A stretch of 64,000 nt of DNA, from the NCBI RefSeq assembly GCF_000875975.1, contig NZ_BAWW01000039.1:33023-97022 (forward strand). The letters run 5' to 3'. The DNA is from Parachlamydia acanthamoebae. GTDB taxonomy: Bacteria; Chlamydiota; Chlamydiia; Chlamydiales; Parachlamydiaceae. Below are positions 62,058 to 64,000 of the stretch, piece by piece. A model generated the notes under the pieces. That model saw only the letters and a program-made list of their open reading frames with translations. It ran no database searches and was not told where the DNA came from. A program made the position numbers and the translations under genes. Every line of letters begins with the position of its first letter. Position 1 is the first letter of the stretch.

Positions 62058-63136
62058 TAGGAAGCCTTTGCTAGTTCAGGAACAGGTTTAGCTCCCTTCG
62101 TATTTAACTTAATGGCCCAAATAGAATCTGATGAACAAATAAACAAGACGTTATTATCTTTACCGCCAAAAGTTAAGTTCGCTGTTTCTTTTGGCATCCG
62201 AATTTTTCCAATCAACTCTCCCTTAGGATTGAACACCTGCACCCCATCCAAAGCTCCCACATAGATATTACCCTCGTGATCGAGACGCATTCCGTCAGGA
62301 AACCCAGGCGCTACCATCGTAAAAAGCCGCTTATTTGTCACCTTGGAACCATCTTCTGTGACATCAAAAGAATAAATTGCGTGAGGATATTTTTCATAAT
62401 AGGTGCGAGGAGCTTGAATTGCCCCGCTATCAATCACGTATAAAATTTTTTCATCTGGGGAAAAAGCAATTCCATTAGGCATCTTAAAGTCGGTAATGAC
62501 AGCATCTAAATCCTTGGTTTTCGGATTGTAACGATAGACATTGTTCGGTAGATAACATTCTTGTGGAAATTGTAAGCACCCATATCCTGGATCCGTGAAC
62601 CAAACTGTCCCGTCGGATTTGACGACTAAATCGTTAGGTGAATTAAGGGGCTTTCCATCGTAAAATCCCACTAATGTTTTGACTTCCCCAGTTAGTTCAG
62701 TTACAGAAACTCTTCTACCCGTCGTTTCTGCAGTCAATAATCTTCCTTCTGAGTCAATGGTTTGACCATCCGCAATATTGGAGGGATGTCTAAAAACCAC
62801 GGGTTTACTCCATGATAAAGGGGTAATCTGATTATAGGGTAAAAGTCCGTGCCAACGCAGAATAAGAATATTATCATTAATTTGATCGGTGAAAAGTAAA
62901 TACCCTTCTTCACTATTTTTAATAGAAAGATAAGCTGGTCCTTCCGTAAATCCAAAACCATCTGCCACATGAAAAAGTTGTGGTCTTACCCCTAAAATTT
63001 TTGCAAATTCTTCAGAATACACTTCAAAAGGAAGTTGCGGGGTTGCCGAAATAGGATAAGCAGGATTATTTTTTATCGAATCATTGCAAGAAGCTTGGGA
63101 AATGAGGAAAAGAAACAAACAAAGCCATTTAAACAT
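62057..63136 (-). CDS. SMP-30/gluconolactonase-family lipoprotein
   Basis: 359 residues with a lipoprotein-like signal (MFKWLCLFLFLISQASC, Cys at 17). Six-bladed propeller with metal ligands visible in GFGFTEGPAY (Glu), PSNIADGQTID, LNSPNDLVVKSDGTVWFTDPGYG (Asn) and MPNGIAFSPDEKILYVIDSG (Asp). It hydrolyses gluconolactone or similar aldonolactones. As first gene of the operon it places at least one step outside the cytoplasm, so lactone hydrolysis may happen in the periplasm. Confidence 0.92.
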   Translation of the reverse strand: MFKWLCLFLFLISQASCNDSIKNNPAYPISATPQLPFEVYSEEFAKILGVRPQLFHVADGFGFTEGPAYLSIKNSEEGYLLFTDQINDNILILRWHGLLPYNQITPLSWSKPVVFRHPSNIADGQTIDSEGRLLTAETTGRRVSVTELTGEVKTLVGFYDGKPLNSPNDLVVKSDGTVWFTDPGYGCLQFPQECYLPNNVYRYNPKTKDLDAVITDFKMPNGIAFSPDEKILYVIDSGAIQAPRTYYEKYPHAIYSFDVTEDGSKVTNKRLFTMVAPGFPDGMRLDHEGNIYVGALDGVQVFNPKGELIGKIRMPKETANLTFGGKDNNVLFICSSDSIWAIKLNTKGAKPVPELAKAS

Positions 63137-63314
63137 AAGCCCCCTTCTGACTTCGAACCATTTACTCGTTTTTATGAAGAAATAAGTCTTTTAGAAGTAG
63201 AAAGTCAAATCATTTAAAATAAATTTCTCAAAAAAAATGAACACAATTCCTTCTTGTGGTTTTTTATTTAAAATCGTTAATAGAAATTGCAGATTTTAAA
63301 AATCTAAAAAACGA

Positions 63315-63354
63315 TTGTTTTGAGGAAGCAATGTTGTTATAATGACATTATAAC
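63315..63354 (+). promoter_or_regulatory. Promoter overlapped by a 19-bp palindrome
   Basis: TTGTTT at 63315-63320, 17 bases, TATAAT at 63338-63343. The -10 lies inside a perfect palindrome GTTATAATG-A-CATTATAAC (63336-63354). The gene starts at 63375. A regulator bound to the palindrome would mask the -10. Confidence 0.5.
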
Positions 63355-63374
63355 ACTTAACAAAGTAATAGTTT

Positions 63375-63908
63375 ATGACTTTACCTCTACAACCTAAAAA
63401 TGAAACTATTATTACTAGTGCGAATAATTTACAAGACCCACTAAAAAATTATGGGGTCTATCCTAATAAAAAATTATCAAAATTTCTTCCCCATTTTGGA
63501 AAAAATCTCAGTCTTTCCACACTTTCTTCTGTAATTACCTCTTTTATTTCTCAAAATATCTTAGGATTAGTTAATAAAGTTAAAAGTGCAGCAAACAAAA
63601 TTTTTAAAATAAAATTTGTAAGTAAAACTAAATTATTCACAAGTCATGAAAAAATAGATAAATCTCAAAATGCATGGCTTTTAAATCTTGCTCTCTTAAA
63701 AGCTGCTGCTGATTCTGGGGAATTGACAGAAGAACAAAAAAAACAAATTCAATTTCTAGCCTCTAATTACTTGAGCAAAACGGCACCTATTCACCTAAAA
63801 ACAATGCGTACGTTTTTTAGAAAACTTGGCCCTCTATTTCAGGTCAGCGGGACAAAAATCAACCATGACTATTATCATCGGTTTTCTTTGCATAAATTAA
63901 TCCATTGA
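63375..63908 (+). CDS. Unknown protein, possibly lineage-specific
   Basis: 177 residues. No signal peptide; one weakly hydrophobic stretch (LSLSTLSSVITSFISQNILGLV, about 47-68), otherwise Lys/Asn-rich and helical. The C-terminal half (AWLLNLALLKAAADSGELTEEQKKQIQFLA) looks like an amphipathic helix pair. No family recognised. No clear ribosome site, but a promoter lies at the right distance. It has the composition of many unknown chlamydial genes and could be a secreted protein; nothing proves that. Confidence 0.6.
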   Translation: MTLPLQPKNETIITSANNLQDPLKNYGVYPNKKLSKFLPHFGKNLSLSTLSSVITSFISQNILGLVNKVKSAANKIFKIKFVSKTKLFTSHEKIDKSQNAWLLNLALLKAAADSGELTEEQKKQIQFLASNYLSKTAPIHLKTMRTFFRKLGPLFQVSGTKINHDYYHRFSLHKLIH

Positions 63909-64000
63909 GATATTGTCAAATGTTGTGTTTTGAGCATCTAATAGCGCATCCAATTTTTTAAAAATTAAGCTGTGTATTTCACGTTAAAGACTTCTTCCCC

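Noticed and set aside
63965..64000. Minus-strand C-terminal fragment (EEVFNVKYTA then stop) running off the window
   Set aside because: Only eleven residues are visible; too short to separate from chance, though a gene on the minus strand beyond the edge is possible.
1..64000. tRNA, rRNA, insertion sequences, integrase or attachment sites
   Set aside because: None was seen in any intergenic stretch; the gaps are short and AT-rich, and no transposase or integrase motif occurs in the coding frames.

Overview
The window reads as a piece of chromosome from an environmental (amoeba-associated) chlamydia, most like Parachlamydiaceae. The evidence is a nucleotide transporter of the NTT/Tlc family, a shikimate cluster in the order aroA-aroK-aroC-aroB-aroDE with a bifunctional AroDE (the arrangement known from Chlamydia), a protein resembling the Chlamydia-restricted DUF818 family, a predicted membrane-anchored CE-clan cysteine protease resembling chlamydial deubiquitinases, and low GC content. 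I saw no rRNA, tRNA, CRISPR array, insertion sequence or phage module. The species cannot be fixed from the sequence alone.

Layout. 0-8 kb: NTT transporter, an EamA exporter with a GNAT-cyclase fusion, a secreted DUF952 protein, a methyltransferase gene interrupted by one UGA, a GNAT, and a 727-aa repeat protein. 8-10.6 kb: three collagen-like secreted proteins with a broken inverse-autotransporter-type beta barrel between them. 10.7-15.9 kb: an unknown 480-residue protein, an alcohol dehydrogenase, a HAD phosphatase, the ChlaDub-like protease and a small membrane protein. 15.9-21.7 kb: a tripartite RND efflux operon. 21.7-25.3 kb: a Nudix hydrolase, then guanine deaminase-like, amine oxidase and ABM-membrane genes. 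25.2-31.3 kb: the shikimate operon, in which AroDE has run on into a GNAT. 31.4-38.8 kb: HAD and thioesterase genes, then a stress/ion island (host-attachment-like protein, two P-type ATPases, phosphoribosyltransferase, Hsp20). 38.9-48.5 kb: envelope and transport genes (FtsX-type ABC pair, GT2 glycosyltransferase, DUF2490, MFS), a 2H-phosphoesterase-like lipoprotein, a broken SDR and the DUF818-like gene. 49-52.7 kb: a tandem array of Cys-Pro-repeat exported proteins built as repeated A-B gene pairs. 52.9-57.4 kb: a BAAT-like hydrolase, methyltransferase remnants and a small kinase. 55.8-63.1 kb: a five-gene sugar-oxidation operon (lactonase, MFS, SDR, GH63-type glucosidase, GMC oxidoreductase).

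Two clusters stand out as lineage-specific surface systems: the collagen-like cluster and the Cys-Pro A-B cassettes. Both encode proteins with a signal peptide, a low-complexity repeat stalk (Gly-X-Y or Cys-Pro-x) and a small C-terminal domain of about 90 residues that looks beta-rich. Both contain one decayed member, which suggests rapid gene turnover. At least five genes carry stops or frameshifts. Most of these have more than one lesion, which argues for real decay rather than isolated sequencing errors.
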